Below are positions 1 to 9,316 of a DNA stretch of 64,000 nt, in pieces; the first letter of the stretch is position 1, and every line of letters begins with the position of its first letter. This DNA is from Sphingomonas sp. (lineage in GTDB: Bacteria; Pseudomonadota; Alphaproteobacteria; Sphingomonadales; Sphingomonadaceae), in contig NZ_QFOB01000010.1 in the NCBI RefSeq assembly GCF_003248515.1, positions 62,001 to 126,000 on the forward strand. The letters are read 5' to 3'. The notes under the pieces are model-generated. The model was given only the letters and a program-made list of their open reading frames with translations, did no database searches and was not told the DNA's origin. Both the position numbers and the translations under genes were made by a program.

Positions 1-2305
1 GCTCGCGATCATCGAAGGCGTCAAGGAGGCCATTCCGAGGATCGCAGCGGGCCTGCCCTCGACGCTCGCGATCAAGCCGGTCGGCGATCAGTCCCTGTTC
101 GTGAAGGCGGCGGTTTCGGGCGTGGTGAAGGAAGGCGCGATCGCGGCCGCGCTCACCAGCCTGATGATCCTGCTCTTTCTCGGCTCGTGGCGCTCCACCG
201 TCATCATCGCGCTGTCGATCCCGCTCGCCGTGCTTGCCGCCGTGTTCGCGCTTTCCGCCGTCGGCGAAACGCTCAATGTCATGACGCTCGGCGGGCTGGC
301 GCTCGCGGTGGGCATTCTCGTCGATGATGCGACCGTCACGATCGAGAATATCAACTGGCATCTGGAACAGGGCAAGGATGTGAAGACCGCGATCCTCGAT
401 GGCGCGGCTCAGATCGTCACACCCGCCTTCGTCTCGCTGCTGTGCATCTGTATCGTGTTCGTGCCGATGTTCGCGCTGCCGGGCGTCGCGGGCTTCCTGT
501 TCGTGCCGATGGCGCTGTCCGTGGTGTTCGCGATGATCGCCTCGTTCATCCTGTCGCGCACGCTGGTGCCGACGATGGCGATGTATCTGCTGAAGCCGCA
601 CGTGCACCTGGATGTCCATTCGGCGCCGCGCTCATCCAATCCCTTCGTGCGCTTCCAGCGCGGGTTCGAGGTGCGCTTCGAGGCGATCCGGTCGCGCTAT
701 GCGCAGATGCTGGCGCTCGCACTCGCGCATCGGAAACCTTTCATGATCGGCTTCATCGCGATCATGCTCGCCTCGATGCTGCTGGTTCCGTTCCTCGGCC
801 GCAATTTCTTCCCCGCCGTCGATGCCGGACAGATGATGATCCATGTCCGTGCCCCCGTGGGCTTCCGCATCGAGCAGAGCGCCGCCGAATTCGATCGGAT
901 GGAAGGGCGCATCCGCCAGCTGATCCCGGGCGAGGAAATCGCCGCCATCACAGACAATATCGGTCTGCCGGTGAGCGCCATCAACACGGTCTATAACAAT
1001 TCGGGCACGATCGGTCCGCAGGATGGCGATATCCTCATCACTCTGGCCAAGGATCACAAGCCCACGGCGGAGTATGTCGCGATGCTGCGCAGGGAGCTTC
1101 CCAAAAGCTTCCCCGGCTCAAGCTTTTCCTTCCTGCCGGCGGATATCACCACGCAGATCCTGAATTTCGGCGCCCCCGCGCCGATCGACATTCAGATGAG
1201 CGGACGGAGCGCCACGGATAATGCGGCCTTCGCGGCCAAGGTGCTGCGCGCCATCCGCTCCGTGCCCGGCGTCGTCGATTCCCGCATCCAGCAGACGGCG
1301 CGCTATCCGCAGCTCAATGTGGATATCGATCGCACCCGCATCGGCCAATATGGCCTGACGGAGCGTGACGTGACGACCAGCCTCGCCAATTCACTGGCCG
1401 GCACATCGCAGACGGCGCCCGTCTTCTTCCTCAATCCGGAAAATGGCGTGTCCTATCCGGTCGTGGCGCAGACGCCGGAATATCAGATCGGATCGATCGG
1501 CGATCTCGCCAATGTCCCGATCTCCGGGGCGGGCCGCGCCGCGCCGCAGATTCTCGGCGCTCTCGGCGATGTCTATCGGACCAACACCAATCCGGTCGTG
1601 AGCCATTACAATATCCAGCCCACGATCGACGTCTATGCCGCCACGCAGGGCCGCGATCTCGGCGCGGTCGCCGGCGATATCCAGAAGGTCCTGAAAAGGC
1701 TCGACAAGGAGAAGCCCAAGGGCGTCACCGTCACGCTGCGTGGTCAGTATCAGACGATGAACACGTCCTTCACCGGGCTTGGCATCGGTCTCGTCGGCGC
1801 GGTGCTGCTCATCTATCTGCTGATCGTCGTGAACTTCCAGAGCTGGCTCGATCCGTTCATCATCATCACCGCGCTCCCCGGCGCGCTGGCCGGCATCGTC
1901 TGGATGCTTTTCCTCACCGGCACTACATTGTCGGTTCCGGCATTGACGGGTGCGATCATGTGCATGGGTGTCGCCACGGCGAATTCGATCCTGGTCGTCT
2001 CCTTCGCCCGCGAAAGGCTGGCGGAGCTGGGCGATGCCACGCGCGCCGCGCTGGAGGCGGGCATGGTTCGCTTCCGCCCGGTTCTGATGACGGCGCTGGC
2101 CATGATTATCGGCATGCTGCCGATGGCGATGAGCCTTGGCGAGGGTGGCGAGCAGAATGCGCCGCTCGGCCGCGCCGTGATCGGCGGCCTGATCGTCGCG
2201 ACGATCGCCACCCTCTTCTTCGTCCCCACCATCTTCTCTGCTTTCCACAACCGGCACGCAGCCAAGCGGCAGGCCCCCGGTCAACTCGAGCTCGCCAGTG
2301 TCTGA
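1..2305 (+). CDS. RND efflux transporter permease (5' truncated by window edge)
   Basis: C-terminal 767 residues of an inner-membrane RND multidrug pump of the AcrB/HAE1 type, which exports compounds using the proton gradient. The frame is open from base 2, and roughly the first 270 residues are missing compared with the usual 1,040. The TM4 aspartate pair is present (ILVDDATVTIENI) as are two sets of hydrophobic helices around a large periplasmic loop. The TM10 lysine used by AcrB (AKNAIL) is not seen; the matching stretch reads ATANSIL. The 3' end overlaps the adaptor gene by 8 bp, so the three efflux genes form one operon. Substrates cannot be read from the sequence. Confidence 0.95.
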   Translation, partial: LAIIEGVKEAIPRIAAGLPSTLAIKPVGDQSLFVKAAVSGVVKEGAIAAALTSLMILLFLGSWRSTVIIALSIPLAVLAAVFALSAVGETLNVMTLGGLALAVGILVDDATVTIENINWHLEQGKDVKTAILDGAAQIVTPAFVSLLCICIVFVPMFALPGVAGFLFVPMALSVVFAMIASFILSRTLVPTMAMYLLKPHVHLDVHSAPRSSNPFVRFQRGFEVRFEAIRSRYAQMLALALAHRKPFMIGFIAIMLASMLLVPFLGRNFFPAVDAGQMMIHVRAPVGFRIEQSAAEFDRMEGRIRQLIPGEEIAAITDNIGLPVSAINTVYNNSGTIGPQDGDILITLAKDHKPTAEYVAMLRRELPKSFPGSSFSFLPADITTQILNFGAPAPIDIQMSGRSATDNAAFAAKVLRAIRSVPGVVDSRIQQTARYPQLNVDIDRTRIGQYGLTERDVTTSLANSLAGTSQTAPVFFLNPENGVSYPVVAQTPEYQIGSIGDLANVPISGAGRAAPQILGALGDVYRTNTNPVVSHYNIQPTIDVYAATQGRDLGAVAGDIQKVLKRLDKEKPKGVTVTLRGQYQTMNTSFTGLGIGLVGAVLLIYLLIVVNFQSWLDPFIIITALPGALAGIVWMLFLTGTTLSVPALTGAIMCMGVATANSILVVSFARERLAELGDATRAALEAGMVRFRPVLMTALAMIIGMLPMAMSLGEGGEQNAPLGRAVIGGLIVATIATLFFVPTIFSAFHNRHAAKRQAPGQLELASV

Positions 2306-3491
2306 AAATCAGGATCTGCCTTCCCTGCCCGATGAGCGGCAGACTCGTAATCTGAAGCGCTTCGGTATCGGCACCGCGGTTATCGCGGTCGCTCTCGTCG
2401 GCGTGGGCATCGCCAGCCGCAGCCGCGCGGATCATATGCTCGCCAACGAGGCGAGCAGCGCCTCGACGCTCACCGTCTCGGTCGTGCATCCGACGCGGCC
2501 GGAGCATGGCGGGGATCTCGCGCTGCCCGGCACCATTCAGGCGTTCAACAGCGCGGCCATCTATGCGCGCACCAGCGGCTATATCAGCCGCTGGCTGGCG
2601 GATATCGGCGATCATGTCTCCGCCGGTCAGGCGCTTGCCATCCTCGACGCGCCCGATCTGGATCAGCAGCTCGCCCAGGCGCGCGCCGATTATCAGACCA
2701 CGCTCGCCCAGGAAGCGCTCGCCCGCACCACCTCGATCCGCTGGGCCGGGCTGCGCAAGTCCGATGCCGTCTCCCAGCAGGAAGCCGATGAGAAAGCCGG
2801 CGATTACAAGGCCAAGATCGCGGTCGCCAATGCAAGCCTCGCCAATGTGAAGCGGCTGGAGGCAGAGAAGAGCTTCACGATCCTGCGTGCGCCCTTCGCG
2901 GGCGTGGTGACGAGCCGGTCGGCACAGATCGGCGCGCTCGTGATTTCGGGCAACGCCGCCGCCTCGCCGCTCTTCACCGTTTCCGATAACCGGCGCATGC
3001 GCATCTATGTGCGCATCCCGCAAAATTATTCGGGTCAGGTGCAAAAGGGCATGGTCGTGCAGATGACGCTGCCCGAATATCCGGGCCGCACCTTCCAGGG
3101 CACGCTTACCCGCTCGGCCGGCGCGGTCGACAATGCCTCTGGCGCCGTCCTCGTGCAGGTGGAAGCGCCCAATGCCGGTGGTGAACTGAAGCCCGGCGCC
3201 TTCGCGCAGGTGAGCTTCCCGCTCAGCGCGCAGACGAGCGCGCTGCGCATCCCGGCAAGCGCGCTGATGTTCGGGGCGGATGGCACCACCGTCGCCGTGG
3301 TCGATGCGTCTGGCAGGATCTCGATCAGGAAGATCGTGATCTCCCGCGATCTCGGCAAACAGATCGAGGTGGCGCAGGGCCTCAGCCCCTCGGACCGGAT
3401 CGTCGATACGCCGCCGGATGCAATTCAGGCAGGCGATCAGGTCAAGATCGCGAGCGATGCCGATGCGGATGGTGGCCGTGCCCGCAGCTAA
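2298..3491 (+). CDS. RND efflux periplasmic adaptor subunit
   Basis: Membrane-fusion protein (397 aa) linking the permease to the outer-membrane channel. It starts with GTG at 2298, overlapping the permease stop. An N-terminal membrane anchor spans about residues 22-40. It is followed by a split lipoyl-like domain (first half near SGYISRWLADIGDHV, second half near RAPFAGVVTSR), an alpha-helical hairpin between the halves, and beta-barrel and membrane-proximal domains to the C-terminus. The order permease, adaptor, channel is typical of one proteobacterial RND operon type. No local regulator is visible, though it could lie upstream of the window. Confidence 0.93.
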   Translation: MSENQDLPSLPDERQTRNLKRFGIGTAVIAVALVGVGIASRSRADHMLANEASSASTLTVSVVHPTRPEHGGDLALPGTIQAFNSAAIYARTSGYISRWLADIGDHVSAGQALAILDAPDLDQQLAQARADYQTTLAQEALARTTSIRWAGLRKSDAVSQQEADEKAGDYKAKIAVANASLANVKRLEAEKSFTILRAPFAGVVTSRSAQIGALVISGNAAASPLFTVSDNRRMRIYVRIPQNYSGQVQKGMVVQMTLPEYPGRTFQGTLTRSAGAVDNASGAVLVQVEAPNAGGELKPGAFAQVSFPLSAQTSALRIPASALMFGADGTTVAVVDASGRISIRKIVISRDLGKQIEVAQGLSPSDRIVDTPPDAIQAGDQVKIASDADADGGRARS

Positions 3492-4929
3492 GCCCCTCGC
3501 CGCCGCCACGCTGGCGGCACTGCTTCTCGCCGGCTGCTCGATGGCGCCCGCCTATCGGCCGCAGGCGACGGCCACGCCTGCCGCCTTCAAGGAATCCCAG
3601 CCCCTGCCCCCGGCCGGCTGGGCGAGCGCCACGCCACAGGATGCGGCCGCGCGCGGCCCGTGGTGGTCGGCCTTCAACGATCCGGTGCTGGATGATCTGG
3701 AAGCGCGCGCCGAACGCGCCAGCCCCACGCTCTCGGCCGCGCTGGCCCGGTATGATGCCGCCCGCGCCGCCGTGCGCGATGCGAGCGCGGAGCTGCTCCC
3801 GCAGGTGAGCGGCAGCGCCCAGATACGTCGCGAGCGCCTCTCGGGCCTGCGCCCCAATGCAGTGAACGGCGCGAGCGAATATACGCAGCGCGTGGTGGGC
3901 GCCACCGCCAGCTACGAACTGGATCTGTGGGGCCGCATCCGCAACGAAGTCTCTGCCACCCGCGCCGAGGCGCAGGCGAGCCAGGCCGATCTGGCCAGCG
4001 TTCGCCTCAGCCTGCAGGCCGATCTGGCCGATGCCTATGTCCGCCTCAGGGGCCTGGATGCCGAGCGCGAACTGCTCGAACGCACGGTCGTGGCCTTCAC
4101 GCGGGCGCGCGATCTCACCGTGACCCGCCACGACGGCGGCATCGCCAACGGGCTGGACGTCAACCGGGCGAAGACGGTCCTGTCTTCGGCGCGCGCACAA
4201 TTGTCTGATGTCGCCAATCAGCGCGCCGCGCTGGAGCATCAGATCGCGGCACTGATCGGGGAGCTGCCCTCGGGCTTCTCGCTGCCCGTAGCGGTAAAAG
4301 CGTTCGCGCCGCCCACCATGCCGACGGCTGCCCCCTCCGAACTGCTCCAGCGGCGTCCCGACGTGGCGGAGGCCGAACGGCGCGCCTTCGCCGCCAATCG
4401 GCGGATCGGCGTCGCCCGCGCGGCCTGGTTCCCGTCTCTCTCGCTGAATGCACAGGGCGGCTATAATTCGATTCGCGGCGACGTGCTCCAGTCGCCCGCC
4501 AGTTTCTGGACGCTCGGCCCCGCGACATTGCTTCAGACCATCTTCGATGGCGGCCGCCGTGCGGCGCAGGTGAAGATCAGCCGGGCGGACTATGAGGCCG
4601 CCGCCAGCGATTATCGCGCCTCCATCCTCACCGCCTTCCGCGAGGCGGAGGATGGCCTGGCCGCCACCCGGCTGCTCGCGCAGGCGTCGGTCGATCAGCG
4701 CGACGCTGCCGAGGCGGCAAGCCGCACCGAGCAATTGGCGCTCACCCGCTATCGCGATGGCGCATCGGATTATCTCGATGTCGTCACCGCGCAGACGGCT
4801 GCGCTGGAGGCCGAACGCGCCGTCCTTCAGGTGCAGACGCGTCGCATGCAGGCCACGATCGCGCTGGTCCGTGCGTTCGGCGGCGATTATCGCAACGATA
4901 TCGCCGTGGCTCAGGCCGCACAGAATTGA
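3463..4929 (+). CDS. Efflux outer-membrane lipoprotein, NodT/OprM family
   Basis: Outer-membrane channel of the RND pump, about 488 aa from the proposed start. A lipoprotein signal peptide ends in the lipobox LLAGCS, so the protein should be lipid-anchored. Two OEP (TolC-like) repeats follow, with typical motifs such as SYELDLWGRIRNEV and RRPDVAEAERR. The frame is open from 3418, but a start at 3463 or 3469 puts a normal signal peptide in front of the cysteine; either overlaps the adaptor gene. A longer start would add an arginine-rich stretch that is unlikely in a signal peptide. It ends 79 bp before a convergent gene. Confidence 0.92.
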   Translation: MRMVAVPAAKPLAAATLAALLLAGCSMAPAYRPQATATPAAFKESQPLPPAGWASATPQDAAARGPWWSAFNDPVLDDLEARAERASPTLSAALARYDAARAAVRDASAELLPQVSGSAQIRRERLSGLRPNAVNGASEYTQRVVGATASYELDLWGRIRNEVSATRAEAQASQADLASVRLSLQADLADAYVRLRGLDAERELLERTVVAFTRARDLTVTRHDGGIANGLDVNRAKTVLSSARAQLSDVANQRAALEHQIAALIGELPSGFSLPVAVKAFAPPTMPTAAPSELLQRRPDVAEAERRAFAANRRIGVARAAWFPSLSLNAQGGYNSIRGDVLQSPASFWTLGPATLLQTIFDGGRRAAQVKISRADYEAAASDYRASILTAFREAEDGLAATRLLAQASVDQRDAAEAASRTEQLALTRYRDGASDYLDVVTAQTAALEAERAVLQVQTRRMQATIALVRAFGGDYRNDIAVAQAAQN

Positions 4930-5008
4930 TCGCAGCCCCGGCGGCGGCCGGGGTCAATTTCCGGAAAGATCCCGGCGGCGGATCGGGATCGCCGCCGATC
5001 TGGGGCGT

Positions 5009-5430
5009 CTATTCCCCGATCAGATGAAGCGCGATCGCGCGGCGATGCGGCGCGCGGCGATGTTCGAACAGATAGATGCCCTGCCACGTGCCCAGCACCG
5101 GCCGACCGCCGGCAAGCGGGATCGTGAGCTGGATCTGGGTCAGCGCGGTCCTGAGATGGCGGGCATGTCGTCCGGCCCTTCGTCATCATGCGCATAAGCC
5201 GCCGGATCCTCGGGCGCGATGCGCGCGAAATAATCCTCCAGATCCGTGCGCACCTCGCGTGCCGCATTCTCCTGGATCAGCAGCGATGCCGATGTGTGCC
5301 GGCAGAACAAGGTCAGCAGGCCGCTTTCCATCGCCTGCGCATCCGTCCAGCCGATCACGGCGCGCGTGATCTCGACAAGCCCCTGGCGTGCGGTCTCGAT
5401 CCGCAGCTCGCCGCTGGCCTGCCGGATCAC
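5009..5430 (-). pseudogene. yjbQ: YjbQ family protein, frameshifted
   Basis: YjbQ/UPF0047 protein (about 140 aa in intact relatives), a small family with weak thiamine-phosphate synthase activity reported for some members. From a GTG at 5430 the frame reads normally through the family motifs FCRHTSASLLIQENA and HDDEGPDDMPA, then hits TGA at about 5140 after 96 residues. Shifting one base at about 5157-5161 restores the conserved C-terminus (TALTQIQLTIPLAGGRP, LGTWQGIYLFEHR) to a stop at 5009. One base appears missing from a C-run in the coding strand. This is either a real frameshift or a sequencing or assembly error. It lies 10 bp after the DUF3035 lipoprotein gene in the same orientation. 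Confidence 0.85.
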
Positions 5431-5440
5431 GGGCGTTTCC

Positions 5441-5869
5441 TTATTGCGGCGTGGTGCTCGCCTTCGCCTCGGCGCCTGCCTTGGCGGGCGAATTGAGGAT
5501 GTCGCGCGTGGTGGAACCCTTGTTCACCGTGTTCGTGCCGGGCGAGCCCGCCTCGCTGCGGATGCCGGGATCGGGCGCGCCGCCGGCCTGCTGGAGCAAC
5601 GCCTGCTCGCCAGCGCTCACCGGCTGCTGCCCGCCGAACAGCGCGTTGAGCGCCTGCGTCGAGCTGTCCGCCTCCTGCGGGCGGGGCTGGCCCGGACGCG
5701 GCGGCACGAGCGCGAAATCGGGCGGCACGACCAGGGGCTGCGCCCGGCCGACGACGAATTCGTCCGGCCCGCTGCGGCCCGCGAACACGCCCTTGGGCGC
5801 CTTGGCGGCGCACCCGGCCAGGGTAAGGAGCGCCAACGGCACTGCCGCGACCCAGATACGCTTAGACAT
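5441..5869 (-). CDS. DUF3035-type small lipoprotein
   Basis: Predicted 142-residue lipoprotein of unknown function, resembling the DUF3035 family found beside lspA in sphingomonads. The start at 5869 has a GGAG ribosome site 9-10 bases upstream and a signal peptide ending in TLAGC. The mature part is proline- and glutamine-rich with little predicted fold (VVPPDFALVPPRP near the N-terminus). It overlaps the lspA stop by 8 bp, so it is translated in the ribF-ileS-lspA operon, next to the enzyme that would process its own signal peptide. The family name rests on recalled similarity and context. Confidence 0.75.
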   Translation of the reverse strand: MSKRIWVAAVPLALLTLAGCAAKAPKGVFAGRSGPDEFVVGRAQPLVVPPDFALVPPRPGQPRPQEADSSTQALNALFGGQQPVSAGEQALLQQAGGAPDPGIRSEAGSPGTNTVNKGSTTRDILNSPAKAGAEAKASTTPQ

Positions 5870-6359
5870 TCGCTTTCTCCGAAGGCGACGCGTCACGCAC
5901 GATCAACGCGCGAACGGCCAGCAAGACTACGCCGACGCTAATCGCGGCGTCGGCAACATTGAAGACCAAAAAGGGCGACCATGCGCCGAAGTGAAGATTG
6001 AGGAAGTCCGCGACATAGCCCAGCCGCACCCGATCCGCGATATTGCCGATCGCGCCGCCCAGGATCGCGCCCAGCGCCAGCGCGTCGATCCGGCTCCGCT
6101 CGCGCAGCAGCCAAATGAGCACGCCGATCGCGATCGCCGCCGTCACGCCCGCCAGCACCCAGCGCTCGGCATTGCTGCCGGCGACGAGGAAGCCCATCGA
6201 AACGCCGCGATTCTCCACCCAGATCAGCCGGAAGATCGGCAGCAGTTCGATCGGCCCGCGCGCCGGCAGGGCGATCGGCCCCATGATCGCCCATTTGCTG
6301 ATCTGGTCGGCCGCGATTACGCCAAGCGCCGTCGCGAAGCCGCCGATGCGGGCGGACAT
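5862..6359 (-). CDS. lspA: Lipoprotein signal peptidase (signal peptidase II)
   Basis: Inner-membrane aspartic protease (165 aa) that cleaves signal peptides of diacylated prolipoproteins. Four hydrophobic helices are visible. The two catalytic aspartates sit in the family motifs GNIADRVRLGYVADF and FNVADAAIS. The start at 6359 overlaps the ileS stop as ATGA, which fixes it; an upstream extension would run into ileS. The ileS-lspA pairing is widespread in proteobacteria. Confidence 0.95.
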   Translation of the reverse strand: MSARIGGFATALGVIAADQISKWAIMGPIALPARGPIELLPIFRLIWVENRGVSMGFLVAGSNAERWVLAGVTAAIAIGVLIWLLRERSRIDALALGAILGGAIGNIADRVRLGYVADFLNLHFGAWSPFLVFNVADAAISVGVVLLAVRALIVRDASPSEKANV

Positions 6360-9316
6360 CAGCCGACCACGTCCGTGCAGCGATCGCACAGCGCGCCATC
6401 CTCGGTCACTTCCGGCAGATGGCGCCAGCAGCGGCCGCATTTCTCAAGCTCGGTCTTGAGCACTTCGAACGCCACCGTCTGGGTCGTTTCCAGCACCTCG
6501 CCTTCCACCACGCTGACAGGCGCCGTGATCGCGATCTCCGCGAAGTTGACCGAACGCAGCAGCGCCGCATCCTCCGCGCTGTAGGCGAGAGCGGTCACGT
6601 CCGCCTCCAGGCTGGAGCCGATCACCTTTTCGCGCCGCAGCGGCTCGATGTTGCCGGTCAGCTGGGTGCGAAGCTCGCGCAGCCGCTCCCAGCGCGCCCG
6701 CAGATCCTCGTCGGACCAGTCCGCATCGATGGCCGGCCATTCCAGCAGGTGGACGCTGCCGCCTTCCGGATAGCGCGTGCCCCACACTTCCTCGGCCGTG
6801 AAGCAGAGGATCGGCGCGGCATAGCGGACGAGCGCCTGGAATAGGATATCCAGAACGGTGCGATAGGCGCGGCGCGTGCGATCGGCCGCCCCGTCGCAAT
6901 AGAGGCTGTCCTTGCGGATATCGAAATAGAAAGCGGAAAGATCGTTGTTGCAGAAATCGCCAAGCGCGCGCGCATAGCGATTGAATTCAAAGGCTTCCGT
7001 CGCGGATTTCAATTCCGCATCGAGGCTGGCCAGCAGGTGGAGCATGTAGCGCTCCAGCTCCGGCATCGCCTGCGGGGCGACTGCCTCACTTTCCGAATAG
7101 CCTTCAAGTGCACCCAGCAAGTACCGGAATGTATTGCGAAGTTTCCGATAGGAATCACTGGTGGTGGCCAGCACTTCCTTGCCGATGCGCACATCCTCGA
7201 AATAATCGGTGGAGGCGACCCACAGACGCAATATGTCCGCCCCGCTTTCCCCGATGATCTTCAGCGGATCGACGACATTGCCGATCGACTTGGACATCTT
7301 GCGCCCCTGCCCGTCGAGCGCGAAGCCATGCGTCAGCACAGCATCATAGGGCGCCCGGCCGCGCGTGCCGCAGCTTTCGAGCAGCGACGACTGGAACCAG
7401 CCGCGATGCTGGTCCGATCCCTCCAGATAGAGGTTGGCGCGCACGTCCTTGCCGTAACGCGCCTCGATCGTGAAGGCGTGGGTGGAGCCGCTGTCGAACC
7501 ACACGTCGAGAATGTCGCGCTGCGGCTCATAATCCGCCGCGTCATGATCCGGGCCGAGCAATGCCTGATGATCGGCCGCGAACCACGCATCCGCCCCGCC
7601 CTGCCCGAAGGCCGCCACGATGCGCGCATTGACGGCAGGATCGACGAGATAGGCGCCGGTCTTCCTGTCGAGATAGAGTGCGATCGGCACGCCCCAGGCG
7701 CGCTGGCGCGAGATCACCCAGTCCGGGCGGCCTTCCACCATCGCGCCGATCCGGTTGCGGCCCTTGTCCGGCACGAAACGGGTATGGGCGATTGCATCCA
7801 GCGCCAGTTCGCGCAGGGTGGGTGCGTTGGAGCTGGCGGCATCGCCCGCAGACCGTCCTTCGGCAGGCTCGGAACGGACGGCGTTCTCGCTTGCGCCCTC
7901 AACACCGCTGGCGCCGAGCGAAGTGGAAGCACCGGCCCCGAGCGCCGCCACCGGTTTGTCCATGCCGATGAACCATTGCGGCGTGGCGCGGAAGATCACC
8001 TTCGCCTTGGAGCGCCACGAATGCGGATAGCTGTGCTGGAAATCCGCGCTGGCCGCCAGCAGGCCGCCCGCCTCGCGCAGATCGGTGCAGATCGGCCCGT
8101 CCGGCGCGTTGAACTTAGGATTGATGACGCTGCCCTGCCCGCCGAGCCAGCCCCAGTCCGCGCGATATTTGCCGTCGCCCTCCACCGCGAAGACCGGATC
8201 GATCCCGTTGGCCTTGCACAGCAGGAAATCATCCTCGCCATGATCCGGCGCCATGTGGACGAGGCCCGTACCCGCATCGGTCGTGACGAAATCCCCCGCC
8301 AGCATCGGCCGGGGCTTCGCGAAGAAGCCGCCGAGATGGTGCATTGGATGGCGGACTATCGTGCCGGCGAGATCCGCGCCTCTGATACGCTTGCCTTCCG
8401 GCTCCCACTTAAGCGGAACGTCCTGATCCTGAACTACGCCAGCCTCTTTACGATAGGCGATCCTAAGCCAGACCTCACTCAGCAACTGCTTCGCAAGAAG
8501 CAGTTTTCTTCCTGCCCAAGTGAAGAGAACATACTCAATCTCCGGCCCATAGGCCAAAGCCTGATTGACCGGGATCGTCCACGGCGTCGTCGTCCAGATC
8601 ACCGCATAGGCACCGACCAGTTCCTTGATCGGAGAATCCGTGATCTCGAACGCCACGTCGATCTGCGTCGAGGTGATGTCTTCATATTCCACCTCGGCCT
8701 CGGCCAGAGCGGTCTTCTCCACCGGGCTCCACATCACGGGCTTCGCGCCGCGATACAGCTGGCCCGTCTCGGCGAATTTCAGCAGTTCGCCGACGATCGT
8801 GGCCTCGGCATCGAACTTCATCGTGAGATAGGGATCGTCCCAATCGCCCATCACGCCCAGCCGCTTGAACTGTTCGCGCTGCACGCCCACCCAGTGATCG
8901 GCATAGGCCCGGCATTCGGCGCGGAACTCCGCGACCGGCACGGCATCCTTGTCCTGCTTCTTCTTGCGATAGGCTTCCTCGACCTTCCATTCGATCGGAA
9001 GGCCGTGGCAATCCCAGCCCGGAACGTAGGGCGCATCCTTGCCGAGCAGCGATTGGGTGCGGACGACGATGTCCTTCAGCACCTTGTTCATCGCATGGCC
9101 CATATGGATGTCGCCATTGGCGTAGGGCGGGCCATCGTGGAGGATGAAGCGCTCGCGCCCGGCCCGCGCTTTGCGCAACTGGCCATACAGATCCTCCGCC
9201 GCCCATCTGGCGAGGATTGCGGGCTCCTTCTGCGCAAGACCGGCCTTCATGGGGAAGTCGGTCTTCGGCAGGAAGACGGTGGAGCGATAATCTGGGGTTT
9301 CGGGTGCGTCAGCCAT
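6359..9316 (-). CDS. ileS: Isoleucine-tRNA ligase with a 45-residue insert
   Basis: Class I aminoacyl-tRNA synthetase (985 aa) charging tRNA-Ile. The HIGH-type motif appears as GDIHMGHAMN, the KMSKS loop as GRKMSKSIGN, and a C-terminal zinc site holds CGRCW and CDRC. The start at 9316 overlaps the ribF stop as ATGA. Between GMDKP and LRELALDAI there are 45 extra residues, rich in Ala, Gly and Ser (7817-7951), where E. coli IleRS runs almost directly from MDKP to LR. The DNA of this insert contains a REP-like palindrome (separate entry). The rest of the enzyme, including WVISRQRAWGVP, is intact, so the insert is probably tolerated. Confidence 0.96.
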   Translation of the reverse strand: MADAPETPDYRSTVFLPKTDFPMKAGLAQKEPAILARWAAEDLYGQLRKARAGRERFILHDGPPYANGDIHMGHAMNKVLKDIVVRTQSLLGKDAPYVPGWDCHGLPIEWKVEEAYRKKKQDKDAVPVAEFRAECRAYADHWVGVQREQFKRLGVMGDWDDPYLTMKFDAEATIVGELLKFAETGQLYRGAKPVMWSPVEKTALAEAEVEYEDITSTQIDVAFEITDSPIKELVGAYAVIWTTTPWTIPVNQALAYGPEIEYVLFTWAGRKLLLAKQLLSEVWLRIAYRKEAGVVQDQDVPLKWEPEGKRIRGADLAGTIVRHPMHHLGGFFAKPRPMLAGDFVTTDAGTGLVHMAPDHGEDDFLLCKANGIDPVFAVEGDGKYRADWGWLGGQGSVINPKFNAPDGPICTDLREAGGLLAASADFQHSYPHSWRSKAKVIFRATPQWFIGMDKPVAALGAGASTSLGASGVEGASENAVRSEPAEGRSAGDAASSNAPTLRELALDAIAHTRFVPDKGRNRIGAMVEGRPDWVISRQRAWGVPIALYLDRKTGAYLVDPAVNARIVAAFGQGGADAWFAADHQALLGPDHDAADYEPQRDILDVWFDSGSTHAFTIEARYGKDVRANLYLEGSDQHRGWFQSSLLESCGTRGRAPYDAVLTHGFALDGQGRKMSKSIGNVVDPLKIIGESGADILRLWVASTDYFEDVRIGKEVLATTSDSYRKLRNTFRYLLGALEGYSESEAVAPQAMPELERYMLHLLASLDAELKSATEAFEFNRYARALGDFCNNDLSAFYFDIRKDSLYCDGAADRTRRAYRTVLDILFQALVRYAAPILCFTAEEVWGTRYPEGGSVHLLEWPAIDADWSDEDLRARWERLRELRTQLTGNIEPLRREKVIGSSLEADVTALAYSAEDAALLRSVNFAEIAITAPVSVVEGEVLETTQTVAFEVLKTELEKCGRCWRHLPEVTEDGALCDRCTDVVG
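7853..7881. repeat. REP-like palindrome inside ileS
   Basis: A 29 bp imperfect palindrome bounded by CCGTCC and GGACGG, with the centre TTCGGCAGGCTCGGAAC. It resembles the short intergenic palindromes recalled from sphingomonad genomes that contain CCGTCCTTCGACAAGCTC. Here it lies inside the reading frame and encodes part of the non-conserved insert of IleRS. Confidence 0.55.

Noticed and set aside
4930..5008. Short gap after the efflux operon examined for a terminator or small gene
   Set aside because: Only short GC-rich pairings without a T-run were seen.
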